Assembly: GCF_026745355.1 (NCBI RefSeq)
Contig: NC_079207.1
Span: forward strand, 36,962,593-37,026,592
Reading direction: 5' to 3'
Origin: Beta vulgaris subsp. vulgaris
Lineage: Eukaryota > Streptophyta > Magnoliopsida > Caryophyllales > Amaranthaceae
DNA length: 64,000 nucleotides
Positions 26,291 to 37,640 of this stretch are shown here, piece by piece. A program made the translations under genes and the position numbers. The notes beneath the pieces were generated by a model. The model was given only the letters and a program-made list of their open reading frames with translations, was not told the origin of the DNA and ran no database searches. Positions within the stretch are counted from its first letter, which is position 1, and each line of letters begins with the position of its first letter.

Positions 26291-26355
26291 GCATCTCTTA
26301 GCTTAATTTGTAGGGGTGTCATGTCAATTTGGACACTAGGATCGGTTTTCGGTTT

Positions 26356-27004
26356 TGATGTATTTATTCTTCAGGAATCAAATACTTGGGCGGAAGCTAA
26401 GTAAAACAAATCAATAACAATGAAGATTCAATTAAGAACTCAAACAAATCACTCGAACCAAAGTAACAAGGATAGATCTTAGGCTATTCAATGATAAAGA
26501 CTAAGTCACCACAAAGAATAACACTAAGGGTTTTGAATGCATAAAGGCTAAGCCACCAACACTCAAGAGGGTTTGTAAACAATCAATGTTTAACACAAAA
26601 GCTCAAAGCTCACGAAATTCTATTATAAATCTGTAGAGAATTCGAACTACATAGCTTTGTATTTATACTACTTGACAAAAACATAAACCTAGTAGGATTA
26701 GGACAATCCTAATTCCTAGACTCCTTAGACTCTTGAATCATGTAAAATCCATCGTTTTAAGAACGTAGGCAAAACCATGATTCCTAATTCAACTCTAACT
26801 AGGAAACAATTAAAGATATGAATCCTAATAGAATTAGGATCCTCATAGACATGTCTTTCACACGCCTATTCACTACCTAGGTTAGTTAGCAAACATGCTA
26901 CTACCTTAGTAGTCATTCCCATGAAGAGTCCTCCATGTACATCAATTGAGCCAAGGTTTAAGGAGATACTCTTGTATGCAAGTGCTAGAAATGCTCCTGC
27001 ATCA
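26356..27004 (-). repeat. 3' LTR of the gypsy element
   Basis: 649 bp, beginning TGATGTATTTATTC and ending CTCCTGCATCA. On the minus strand the purine tract AAAGAAGAGGAGGA (complement of 27005-27018) precedes it, as expected for the plus-strand primer next to a 3' LTR. Confidence 0.9.
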
Positions 27005-27032
27005 TCCTCCTCTTCTTTAGAAACAATTGCCC

Positions 27033-28403
27033 TCAATTGAGCCATATCATCATCATGGACATTGGTGCCAAATCTCCCACATTCACAGTGGCACTTACAT
27101 TGTAGTCTCCAGGCAACTCCAACTTGAATGCATTATCATTCACTTTGCTTATGATCTTGAAAGGACCATCTGAACGTGGCATAAGCTTATTCTTTCTAAG
27201 CCCTGGAAACCTTTCCTTTCTTAAGTGTAACCAAACCAAATCACCAACCTTGAAAGAATGTTGCACTCGATTTTTATTAGCTAGTTGTTGATATTTGGTG
27301 TTCACCTTTTCAATCCTTGCTTTAACTTGTGCATGAAGTTTAAGCATAGCTTGCGCCTTCTCCTTTGCATCTACATGATAAATCTCATCACTTGGAAAAG
27401 GAATTAGATCAATAGGTACCTTAGGGTTAGCTCCATAAACAATCTCAAATGGAGAACAATTTGTAGCATAAGTAGGTGACCTATTGTAAGCAAATTCAGC
27501 ATGTGCAAGCTTTATATCCCAATCCTTGGTACTCTTACTTACCAACCCTCTAAGTAAAGCGCCCAAAGTCCTATTAGTGACTTCAGTTTGTCCATCAGTT
27601 TGAGGATGATGGGAAGTACTAAAGCATAACTTGTACCAAGGAGCTTCCATAAGGTCTTCCAAAAGTAACTCATAACTTAGTATCCCTATCACTTACAATA
27701 GTAGAAGGAACACCATGAAGTCTAATAACTTCCTTGCAATAAAATCAGCTACCTTGGAAGCATCATCAGTTTTGTGCAAGGAATGAAGTGTGCCATCTTA
27801 GAGAACCTATCAATAACCACCATGATAGAATCCTTGCCTCTTTGTGTCCTAGGCAAACCTACAATAAAATCCATAGCTACATCTTCCCAAGGACCATTAG
27901 GAATAGGTAAAGGAGTATACAAACCTTGGTGAAAAGTGCTTTTGGCCTTTTGACATGTAGCACACTCGAAATTACTCCTTGCACATCCCCTTGCATCTTT
28001 GGCCAATAAAAGTGTTCTTGTAGAATAGCCAAAGTCTTGTTCATTCCAAAATGACCTGCTAGACCTCCTCCATGAGCCTCCCTTACTAAGAGCTCTCGAA
28101 TTGAACAAGATGGAATGCATAATCTATCTCCCTTGAAGAGATAACCATCATGAAGCACATATGAACCATAGACCCTTTAGAGCATGCCTCCATGATCTCC
28201 TTGAATTGCGCATCCTCTTTGTAGTATTCTTTCACTAATTCAAAACCAAGAAGCCTTGAACTTAGTACTCCAAGCAAAGAATACCTTCTAGATAAAGCAT
28301 CTGCCACCACATTAGCCTTGCCTTCTTTATACTTTGAAGAGAAATTGAAAGATTGTAAAAACTCCACCCATTTAGCATGCCTAGGGTTTAGCTTTTTGGC
28401 CAT
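27033..28403 (-). pseudogene. Gypsy RNase H end and integrase
   Basis: The C-terminal part of pol. RNase H ends with [17 protein letters not shown] (about 28340-28290). The integrase zinc-binding domain shows [15 protein letters not shown] and [10 protein letters not shown] in two overlapping frames (28158-27877 and 28120-27749). The core shows [18 protein letters not shown] and FSTSHHPQTDGQTEVTNRTL, and the C-terminus shows HSFKVGDLVWLHLRKERFPG. Frame changes near 28090, 27900 and 27700 break the protein. No chromodomain is seen before the tail at 27033. Confidence 0.75.
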
Positions 28404-29664
28404 GTATATACTTCAAAGCTTCATGATCTGAGTGAAGACAAAATGACTTGGCCTAAGGTAGTGACTCCAATGATCAAGTGCTCTCACTATTGCATAGAAC
28501 TCCTTATCATATGTAGAATAGTTAGTTTAGCACCACTCAACTTCTCACTAAAGTATGCAATAGGTCTCTTTTTTGAATCATCACAGCTCCAATCCCACCC
28601 ACTAGCATCACATTCAACCTCAAATGGTTGTGAAAAATCCGGAAGAGCAAGAATAGGAGTGTTACTTAGTAGCTCTTAATAGTATCAAAGGCTTGTTGAG
28701 CTGCCTTTGTCCACATGAACTTACCTTGCTTGATGCATTCGGTCATAGGGGCCACAATCTACTAACTGAATTTCGTACAAACCTTCTATAAAAAGAAGCT
28801 AAGCCATGAAAAGAACGTACCTCAGTGATAGTAGTAGGAATAGGCCAACTCTTTATAGCTTCAACCTTGGATGGATCCACAGAAACTCCATCCTTGAGAC
28901 AATGTATCCCAAGAAGGTAACACTAGGAACTAGAAAGTAGCACTTCTCTAGCTTCCCATAGAGCTTTTGTTTTTCAATACTCAAAACCTCCTTTAAATGA
29001 TTTAAGTGTTCCACCACATTCTTACTATAAAGATATCATCAAGATAAACCACAACACACTTACCTAAGAATGGTTTTAACACTCATTCATCAATCTCATA
29101 AAGGTGCTAGGTGCATTAGTTAAACCAAATGGCATCACAAGCCATTCATAAAGCCCCATCTTAGTCTTGAATGCTGTTTTCCATTCATCTCCTTCTCTCA
29201 TTCTGATTTGATGATAGCCACTCCTTAAATCAATCTTAGAAAATATAGTAGAGCCATGCAATTCATCAAGTAGATCATCCAACCTAGGAATAGGAAAACG
29301 ATACTTAATGGTTATGTTGTTAACTGCCCTACTATCAATGCACATGCGCCAAGTACCATCTTTCTTAGGCACCAACAAGGCTGGTACTGCACATGGCTCA
29401 TGCTTTCACGCACATATCCCCTAGACATTAGCTCTTCAATTTGCCTTTGCAACTCTTGTGTCTCTTGAGGATTGCACCTATAAGCAGCTTTGTTTGGAAA
29501 GAAGCACCTGGAACTAAGTCAATTTGATGCTCAATGCCACGCATAGGGGGTAAACCTGGAGGTAAGTCTTGAGGAAAGACATCACTGTATTCATCAAGCA
29601 CATGTTCAAGGTGTTTAGGAACCTTGTATGGTTGCGCCTCCCCTTCAATTTCTTTTGCCATCAA
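28404..29664 (-). pseudogene. Gypsy reverse transcriptase and RNase H
   Basis: RT begins near 29600 (DVFPQDLPPGLPPMRGIEHQ). It continues with [35 protein letters not shown] and [16 protein letters not shown] (29378-29076), and the catalytic YLDD box lies at about 29050 in a shifted frame. The connection and RNase H regions to 28404 carry further stops and frame changes. Several disruptions fall in or near homopolymers. Confidence 0.75.
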
Positions 29665-29816
29665 AAGATAGCCTTCATGTTCCTCCTCTAATTCCCTTTC
29701 AATCTCCTTAGCACTACTAGTAGTGTACCTTTCTTTGGAATAGGGGAAGGGAGGGTTTCAAAGCAGTTCTCTTACCTCCAATTGTAGCAATCACACATTA
29801 GTTCGACCATCATACT

Positions 29817-31379
29817 TCACATGCCTATCAAACTGCCATGGTCGTCCCAAAAGGATGTGACAAGCATCCATATTGCATACATCACACAAACTTCATCTTT
29901 AAACTTACCAATTTCGAACACTATCAAGGCCTGCTTAGTCACCTTGATTCCATTGTCATCACTAAGCCAATTAAGCTTGTAAGGGTGTGGATGATTTGTA
30001 GTAGGCCACTTCAATTTGTCTATAAGAGTAGTAGACACAACATTAGCACAACTACCATTATCAATGATTAGATCACATACCCTTTGTTTCACTAAGCAAC
30101 GAGTGAAAAAGATCTTGTCCCTTTGAGTGTGCTCCAAAGGGGCTGGTTGAGTGTGGAGCATGCGCCTCACTATCAATTGTTGGCCCTCATGTACTGGCTC
30201 TTCTTCTGAATCAACTTCATAAGTGGCCTCATCCTCATGCTCCTTTTCTTCTTTATCCTCCTCTTCTTCAAAGTTGCCCTTAGCATATTCATCCTCTATC
30301 TCTTGGATGTCCCTTAAAGTCATCACCCTATTATTTGGACAATCTTTCAAGATGTGTCCATAACCTTTACACTTGAAGCATATGCGCCTCTCATCTGTTG
30401 GTAGGGGTGTAGAAGCCTTACCTTTGTCTCCTTTGAACTTATCAAACTTAGAATTAGAAGTATTACCTTCATCCTTCTTGGCGCCATTATAGGGTTTCTC
30501 TCTCTTGCTTCACAAAAGGTTTAAAGGTTGGAGCTTTCTTAGCCTTGACATACTTTTCAGCCCTCAAAGCCACTTGTACCACCTCTTCAAAGCTCCAATA
30601 AGGTTGTAGATCCACCTTCTTAGCTATTCTTTTATCCAATCCAGCAATAAAAGAGCAACCTTGTGCTCCGCTTTCTCATCTACATCACATAACATATTGA
30701 TTTTCTCAAATTCCACCACATATTCCTCCACACTTAGAGAGTTTTGTTGCAAAACTTGGAGTTTTCGAAACATGTCTTGAGTAAAATCAGAAGGAAGGAA
30801 CCTTTTCTTCATCCTAGTCTTTAGTTTCTCCCATGAGTGTAAACTAGGTTTGCCATCTTTGCGCCTCTTGTTCCTTAGATTCTCATACCATAGGCTAGCA
30901 TAACCTGTAAGCTTTAGGATAGCTACCTTAAACCTCTTATTGTCATCATAGTCCTTGTAATCAAAGACTCTCTCTAACCTTTGTAGCCATTCAAGGAACT
31001 TCTCTGGCTTCATAGCACCATCAAAATCTGGGAGATCAAGCCTTAAACCTCTATCATCATCCCTTGGTGGTTGTCTATGGCGTGGATGATGAATCTCCTC
31101 ATCAGAACTAGCTTCATGGTGGCTAGTATGTACACTCCTAACAGGACTAGGAGAAGAGTTGCGTCGATTTCCACGCAATCCTTGTTGCATCATACACATG
31201 AGTTCATCCATACGAGTGGTTAGGTCTTCAAGCTGCCTATCCCTTCGTATGTTTTGTGCTTGCTCCAAGCTAAGTCCCCTAGGGACTCTCCCTTCATCAC
31301 CTCCTGAATTATTGTCCATGTTGCCAAACAGAACTTGGCTTGGACCCCCTTTGAGTTCGTCCTCAATGAACCGCCTCAA
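29817..31379 (-). pseudogene. Gypsy gag and protease region
   Basis: The Gag frame opens at 31379. A Gag core at 31030-30660 includes LDLPDFDGAMKPEKFLEWLQ and LHSWEKLKTRMKKRFLP, typical of the retrotransposon Gag fold. A single CCHC knuckle (CFKCKGYGHILKDC, about 30385-30340) lies beyond a frame break near 30620-30480. Downstream is a Glu-rich linker, then the protease region (about 30115-29850). Its active-site triplet reads DNGS where DGGS or DSG is usual, which may abolish proteolysis. Confidence 0.75.
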
Positions 31380-31595
31380 ACTTCAATATGGGTGTAGATG
31401 TATGTTCTTGGTTGTTTTTATGGATCTTGGATGTTTTTCTTTCACCAATCACTAATAATATGTTGGTACTTTGATGAAACTTTATGAAAAATCAGAAATC
31501 TTGAAAAAAAGATTGGATCTTTAAGAGTTTCTTGAAGATCTATTACTCCCCCTTAAAGGAAAAAATTTCGGACCCCTTCAATGGATGTCACCTAT

Positions 31596-31610
31596 GCTCT
31601 TGATACCATA
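31596..31610 (-). other. Primer binding site of the gypsy element
   Basis: Immediately inside the 5' LTR on the minus strand the sequence is TATGGTATCAAGAGCATAGG. It contains TGGTATCA-AGAGC, nearly the initiator-Met tRNA complement. Confidence 0.75.
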
Positions 31611-32266
31611 TGATGTATTTATTCTTCAAGAATCAAATACTTGTGCGGAAGCTAAGTAAAACAAATCAATAACAATGAAGATTCAATTAAGAACTCAAAC
31701 AAATAACTCGAACCAAAGTAACAAGGATAGATCTTAGGCTATTCAATGATAAAGACTAAGTCACCACAATGAATAACACTAAGGGTTTTGAATGCATAAA
31801 GGCTAAGCCACCAACACTCAAGAGGGTTTGTAAACAATCAATGTTTAACACAAAAGCTCAAAGCTCACGAAATTCTATTATAAATCTGTAGAGAAATTCG
31901 AACTACATAGCTTTGTATTTATACTACTTGACAAAAACATAAACCTAGTAGGATTAGGACAATTCCCTAATTCCTAGACTCCTTAGACTTTTTGAATCAT
32001 GTAAAATCCATCGTTTTAAGAACATAGGCAAAACCATGATTCCTAATTCAACTCTAACTAGGAAAACAATTAAAGATATGAATCCTAATAGAATTAGGAT
32101 CCTCATAGACATGTCCATTTACACGCGCTATTCACTACCTAGGTTAGTTAGCAAACATGCTACTACCTTAGTAGTCATTCCCATGAAGAGTCCTCCATGT
32201 ACATCAATTGAGCCAAGGTTTAAGGAGATACTCTTGTATGCAAGTGCTAGAAATGCTCCTGTATCA
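31611..32266 (-). repeat. 5' LTR of the gypsy element
   Basis: 656 bp, beginning TGATGTATTTATTC and ending CTCCTGTATCA. It differs from the 3' LTR mainly by single-base insertions and deletions plus a few substitutions, most of them near 31965-32130. Confidence 0.9.
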
Positions 32267-32284
32267 GGTTTTGACTTTATGGGT

Positions 32285-32294
32285 CTTGGTTATG
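32285..32294 (+). repeat. Left target-site duplication of the MULE
   Basis: CTTGGTTATG, identical to 51339-51348. Confidence 0.9.
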
Positions 32295-32375
32295 GAGAAA
32301 GTATTTGCTCATATCCGATGTGGGATGACAATAGCCCATATCGGTGGTAAAAATGTAATTAAAGTCATTTTTTTA
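32295..32375 (+). repeat. Left terminal inverted repeat of the MULE
   Basis: Pairs with 51258-51338. Strongest matching is over the first 60 bases, including the words TCATATCCGATGTGGGATG (right copy CCATATCTGATATGGGGTG) and GCCCATATC. Repeated direct and inverted CCATATC words inside the TIR are candidate transposase-binding sites. Confidence 0.85.
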
Positions 32376-32561
32376 GGGTTATTAATAAAATGAAGGGAAA
32401 TAATTCCCATTTGGCAGCTTGAGGAAAGGCAGAACCCAAGAAAAGAAAAGTGAGAAAAAGGAAGTGTATGTTATGCGAGAGAAGGTGTGAGTTAAAATTA
32501 ATTGGCTGAAATATGATTCATACTAATAATTTGTTGAGTTTTTCGAATAATAATGTTTGAA

Positions 32562-35500
32562 ATGAAGAACATAACATCGTCATCAAGCATGGCAGTAGTT
32601 GGAGATGAAGATGATGGAAAGTTGCAGAACCATGGAGAAGGTGAATTGCAGTTGGATTTCGATGGCGGCGAAGAAGATGTAAGTTGATTGAAATGTGTTT
32701 TATATACGAGATGTTATCAGGGATTATTATGTGAAATTGTATATATTGATGATTGTTAATAAATGTGGGAATGTTTATTATTCTGTTTTTATTGTGGAAT
32801 GATAATGAATGTTGGAATCCGTGGATTGGCATTTAAATTTGGTGGTTTAATGATGATTGGCATTTAATTTTGTTGCCGTTGATTTAGATGTACAGTCATC
32901 CGGGCATTGCATTTATTGTATGAAATAGAATTTATTGCCATTGAATTGAATGTGGGTATTTGAGGGTATAATTTGTATGTATGTATTAAATGCTGTAATA
33001 AAAGGTATTTTTCTGTGTTAAATTTGATAATAATTTCAGGCACCTCATTTATATGAGTTGAATGGTGAAATGTATGTGGGTGATGGAGCTATTGTGGAGG
33101 AGGTGCAGGTTGAGGGAGGTTCGATAGTAGCTGTGACTCCTAATGGTAGAGTTAGTGGTTATAGGATTGGAGAAGTTGTGAGCGTAAGTGAACTATTTGT
33201 TGGGATGGGTTTCCCAAGTTATGATGGTGTTGAAAGTTACTACAAGCAATATGCAAAACAAGAAGGGTTTGGAATTGTGCGAGCTGCTCAAGCGTACTCC
33301 TCGAAATCTGGAGAAGAGAAGAGAAGACGTAGTGGTTCGTGGACCTGTGAGTGTTTTGGAAAACAGAATAGACGTAATAGAGTTGGGAGAAGAGTTGTGA
33401 GTAATGTTCAATGGGATGAAGGTCATGTGAATAAATCAAAGAAGTGTGAATGTCCGGTGAATATATATGCTAGTGTGAATGAGAGTGGGGAGTGGGTTTT
33501 GAGGAAAGTAGTGGTTGAACACGAGAACCACGATCCTACCCCATCAAAATCCCACCACATTAGCATGTATCGAAAGGAGGAGTTGTATAACCATGTTAGG
33601 AGGAGATTATTCAATGACTATAATTCTAGAGTAAAGATACCGCAGATTCATGGGTGCCTAGCTAGAGAGAGGAATGGTATGGAGAATTGGGTTGTTACTG
33701 AGAGGGATTTGCGAAGAGTAAAGTTAAGCGGTTGAAACTTAAGGATGGTGATGCAAATGCGATGCTTGCGTATTTTCAAAAGATGAGTGCGAATAATCAG
33801 AATTTTTTCATATGCATCGGTTGGATGACAAAAATACTTTGAAAGACATAATGTGGGTAGATGCTCGGAGTAGAGCAGCATATGAGGAGTTTGGTGATGT
33901 TGTGTGCTTTGATTCGACGTATTTGAAGAATGAGTATGAGCTTCCATTTGCTAACTTTGTGGGGGGGTAAATCATCACGGGCAAAACATTTTGCTTGGAT
34001 GTGCTTTATTGTCCCATGAGAATACGGAGAAATTTGAGTGGCTCTTTTCGACTTGGTTGTGTTGTATGGGTGGGAAGACACCGTAAGGAATCCTAACGGA
34101 CCAGGATGCTGCTATTCGGAAAGCGTTAAGGACGTCGATGGTAGATGCTCATCACCGATGGTGCCTTTGGCACATAACTGAAAAATTATGCTCTAAGTTG
34201 GGAAAGTACAAGGGTTATGAGGACTTCAAGGATGAGCTATTGAATGCCATTTACGATAGTTTGGATGCAGCGGAATTTGAGGATAGTTGGAGTACTGTAA
34301 TTGTTAAATACAAGTTGACAGAGAATGAATGGCTAGCATGTAAATAAAGTTAATTATGTTTATAGGTAATTAAAAATATGGAATGCTTAGTAGGTTGTAT
34401 TAATAAATAAAGTTCTAATAGGAGTTTGGGTATGTTAATCGTTCATTCATAGTACTTCATAGTATGATATGATTCAGTTAGTTCATAATATGATTGTGTA
34501 TGCATATGATGTAATTCGTTCAGTATGTAATATGCAAATCAGAAGTATGATTGCGTATGCATATGATGTAACCTGATATGTGCGGCAGTTGATTACAGAT
34601 TTTATAGTAGAACATGTTTTTCAAAAGGTGTACACCGATGCGAAATTCAAGGAGGTGCAAAGGGAGTGTACACGAACCAACTACTTGATTTTTTTATGGT
34701 AAGAATGTGTTATTGGGTAATGTTGCGGAGCATATAATTGAGGATCGTGTGTGGAATAGATGTAGGGGGACAAAGAAAGAAATTCCGTTGAGGAAGAAAC
34801 GGAATTACAAAGTAATCTTTGACTGTATGTCGAAGGATGTAAGTTGTTCGTGTAAAATGTTTGAGTGCCAAGGCATTATGTGTAGGCACATGATCATGGT
34901 GTATGAGATGCATGATCAGGTTGATGCTTCGGAGAAGTATATTTTACGGAGATGGAGAAACGATGTGCAACGTAAGCATACTAGAGTCAAGGTTGCTTAT
35001 CACGATTCACGACGACCCTTCGAAAACGGACTAGGTACGGAGGTATGACATGTTGTTTGATATATTTGTTCCCATTTGTGAGAAAGCTACTGCTTATGAG
35101 GAAGTGGTTGGAGTAGTTATTGAGGCGTTGCAGTTATTAGACATTAGAGTTGATGAGAATATTGTGATGATTAGGAATAGAGTGAAAGGAGAGGTGGAGA
35201 AGGGTAAGATGAAGAGTTCTCCTCCAACCGTGGAGAAGGGCAAGAAACGTAGAATAGATCTTGAAACCCATGAAGTTGATCCTCTAGAGAAGATGAATGT
35301 CATAGACCCCCCAAATCGAAATGCGGCTCATAGAACCCGAAGTGTCCGGTACTATACAGCTGCGGAGGAATCAAGAAACAAGAAAGCATGTGGGGAGAAG
35401 GCAACGAAGAAGGCAAGTAAGATGAAAGCATTGAAGAAGAAGAAGGAAAATGGTACAACAAAGCTCGACGAAACGTCATGTTGTGCAGGGGAAAAACCAA

Positions 35501-36030
35501 GGCAGAAGGTATGTATGAGATTGAAAATAACATTATAATTCACATTGATTATTACTTTTTGTACAAAGTAATTGAATAAGAATATAACTCAATACGTAGG
35601 TTTTATATGAAGAAGATAAAAAAGTAGAAATGAAATATATAATCAAAGTAACTAGCAATTTGTTATTGTTGGTTGTAAGTAGGATGGGGAAGGGATTTCT
35701 ACTATGACATGTACCCCGAGTGCTACTATGACGAGTGTTACTATGACATGTACCCCGAGAGCTACGTCAGGAGGCGTATTTATATAGGTAAAGTTAAATA
35801 TCATTTTATTGTGTAATAAGTAGTGGTTTTTTTTGCCATGTTTATTTATGTATAATGAATATTCTCAGATGGAACAATCAAATTCAAGAGGAAAAGGTTT
35901 TCAAATGGTTGATGGAGATGGATCAGTAGGTTACTTTAGAAGGCTTTTAGTACCACCTGAGGATGGGGGAAGTGTATTTGAAAGTTCTTCGGCATCTGCA
36001 TCGAATTTACTATGTTCAAATTTGAAGTAG
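32562..36030 (+). pseudogene. FAR1-type MULE transposase (disrupted)
   Basis: Encodes the enzyme that cuts and moves the element. Exons with GT-AG borders can be traced at 32562-32678, 33040-34339, 34589-35508 and, less surely, 35683-35787 and 35869-36030. Domains in order: acidic N-terminus; FAR1-type zinc-binding DNA-binding domain (about 33238-33540) with WTCECF, KKCECPVNIY and HENHD; MULE DDE core with CFDSTY (about 33905) and ILTDQDAA (about 34090) and WCLWHITEK; SWIM zinc finger CSCKMFECQGIMCRH (34845-34889, C-x-C-x9-C-x-H); basic Lys-rich tail. Breaks: frame changes near 33722, the T-run at 33801 and the G-run at 33961, a TAA at about 34084 where PQG would be expected, and a stop near 34696. 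Some breaks lie in homopolymers and could be assembly errors. Confidence 0.85.
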
Positions 36031-36609
36031 GAATGTCGTGGTCTTGGGGAGTATTGTTGTATTATTAATGTATTAATGTGTGAATCTTAAGAAACTGAAG
36101 TGTTATGGTAAAGAAGAGTAAATTTGGAAAAAGATTTAGTATAGTTTATATTATTAGTGTATACTGTGGATTTGTTCATTTACATTGTGGAGAGAAGTGT
36201 GTCGGCCCAGAGATAATGTGAATGGTTGTGTGTGGTGGGCTAGTAAATTGAGAAATGTGCTGGTAAAGTAGTAAGGAGATATTTGGGCCAACAAATAATA
36301 AAGCAAGAAGATGAGAGTAATAAGGGAGTGGTGGGAGGGGAAAACAAATGGGTCTGCCCAAAAGCAAGCAAAGTTAGAATTGATCAATAGTCATGTGTAA
36401 GCCACAAATGTTGTAATGAATGAGGAGAGTCAGAGCTAACAATGTAATTAATGAGGAGAGTGAGCATACCTACCTTACTTATTATACTATAGTCGTCTAA
36501 CTACAAATAGAAAGACACTATAGTTGATGAAAGGCACTATAGTTGATTCAATAGATTTGCAAAACAGTAGTAGTGGAAAAGAGGACAAATTTAGAGAGTT
36601 GTCACAAAG
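36031..36609 (+). other. Intergenic region between the transposase and the SUMO-like gene
   Basis: AT-rich spacer. The repeated words CACTATAGTTGATGAAAGG and CACTATAGTTGATTC near 36510-36550, and AATGAGGAGAG copies near 36420-36460, are small local duplications. The promoter of the SUMO-like gene should lie here, but no TATA box can be assigned with confidence. Confidence 0.4.
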
Positions 36610-37319
36610 ATGGTAGACATTGAAGAAATTATGGTTCACGTAAAATCTGGTAAAGTTGCTGATAATGGTGTGTCATATGTGTTAGGTCTACATACTCCAC
36701 TTGAGGAATTATATTCCTTTTATGCCAATCATGCAGGGGTGGAGGCCGATGACCTGTATCTCAGGTGTCGGGGTCAATACTTACGGCCCGACACAAACTC
36801 TTTTGTGTACGGATTCGACGCTAGTGAGGTTGTACTCGCTTATTCAAAGGTAAAAAAATATTTAGATTGCAGATTTTTATGCAATTATAATTTTTGATTA
36901 CTTATATAGTTATATGTATGTACACAATATGTATCTCAGAGAATGTTCTTGAGGATTAGTAAAAAGTAAGAAAAACAATTATAATGTATTCCAATTGTAA
37001 TTATATGTATTAGTAAATGTATGGGTGAAATACTAACATTTTTAAACAGTCAGGAAAGTGTGTTGCTGCTGATACAGACCTTGATCCGGACTACTACTTG
37101 CTTACCATGCGGGATCTGCAAACGAAGCCGACTGTTAGGGTATTCCGCATGAAGTTCAATATAAAAATTGGTAGACTAGCTGAGTTGTGGGCTTCTATCG
37201 AGGGGATAGATCCCGCAATCGTTACATTGTACCATGAACAAGCCGTTGTTGACCTTGAAGGTACCTTCGACAGTGAAGGGGTGCTTGATGGCGATGTTAT
37301 ATACGTCGTTATGAATTAA
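36610..37319 (+). CDS. Tandem SUMO-like (ubiquitin-like) domain protein carried by the MULE
   Basis: Two exons (36610-36849 and 37050-37319) with consensus borders (CAAAG|GTAAAA and TTTAAACAG|TC) join in frame to 169 residues without any disruption. Domain 1 (about residues 5-78) has a beta-grasp-like pattern with HTPLEELYSFYANHAGVEAD, recalling the TPL..L..AYC...G(V/I) core of SUMO. Domain 2 (about residues 108-168) has KFNIKIGRLAELWASIEGID and ends LDGDVIYVVMN, matching the SUMO-like ...L.DGD.I.V signature. There is no C-terminal Gly-Gly, so it cannot be conjugated like SUMO. The layout recalls the RAD60/Esc2/NIP45 tandem SUMO-like domains. Assignment is by motif pattern, not by search. It lies 580 bases downstream of the transposase on the same strand, inside the TIRs. 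Confidence 0.65.
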
Positions 37320-37379
37320 CGGGATTAAAATAAGATGTCAACATTTCGTATTTTCATGTTGACGTGGTGCATGTTACCT

Positions 37380-37640
37380 AAAACAAAGTATTATGTTAAA
37401 GTTTAGTAATGTTAAGGAATGTTAAGTATGTATGTTAAGTACTATTAAGTATGTTAAGTATGTATCATGTTAAGTAATATTAAGTATGTTTGTGTATATA
37501 GTATGTTAAGTAATATTAAGTGTTCTAAGTATGTACTATGTTAAGTAATACTAAGTATATTATGTATGTTGTTACGTTATGTAATGTATGTTTAATATTA
37601 AGTATGTTTGTGTCTGTGAAGTATCGTTAAGTAATATTCT
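37380..37640. repeat. Short AT-rich tandem repeat (TTAAGTA words)
   Basis: Irregular tandem copies of ATGTTAAGTATGTA / ATGTTAAGTAATATTAAGT follow the SUMO-like gene, with a basic unit of about 12-19 bases and many variants. Nothing coding. Confidence 0.7.

Larger units (their letters stand above)
26356..32266 (-). mobile_element. Complete Ty3/gypsy retrotransposon (CRM/Reina-like chromovirus lineage, tentative)
   Basis: A 5.9-kb element with two TG...CA LTRs (26356-27004 and 31611-32266) and an exact 5-bp target duplication GGTTT (26351-26355 and 32267-32271). The tRNA-Met-type primer site and polypurine tract are on the minus strand, and the gag-PR-RT-RNase H-INT order fits Ty3/gypsy. LTR similarity is high, so insertion looks recent. 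The integrase C-terminus (KLMPRSDGPFKI, NDNAFKLELPGDYNVSAT) resembles CRM/Reina-type chromoviruses, but no chromodomain was recognised. The left LTR lies about 60 bases beyond the presumed 5' exon of the SR-like gene, and the right end is 28 bases from the MULE. Confidence 0.9.

Noticed and set aside
26310..26350. AGGGGTGTCATGTCAATTTGG as a hAT MITE terminus
   Set aside because: Style is suggestive, but no second terminus or 8-bp duplication could be found.
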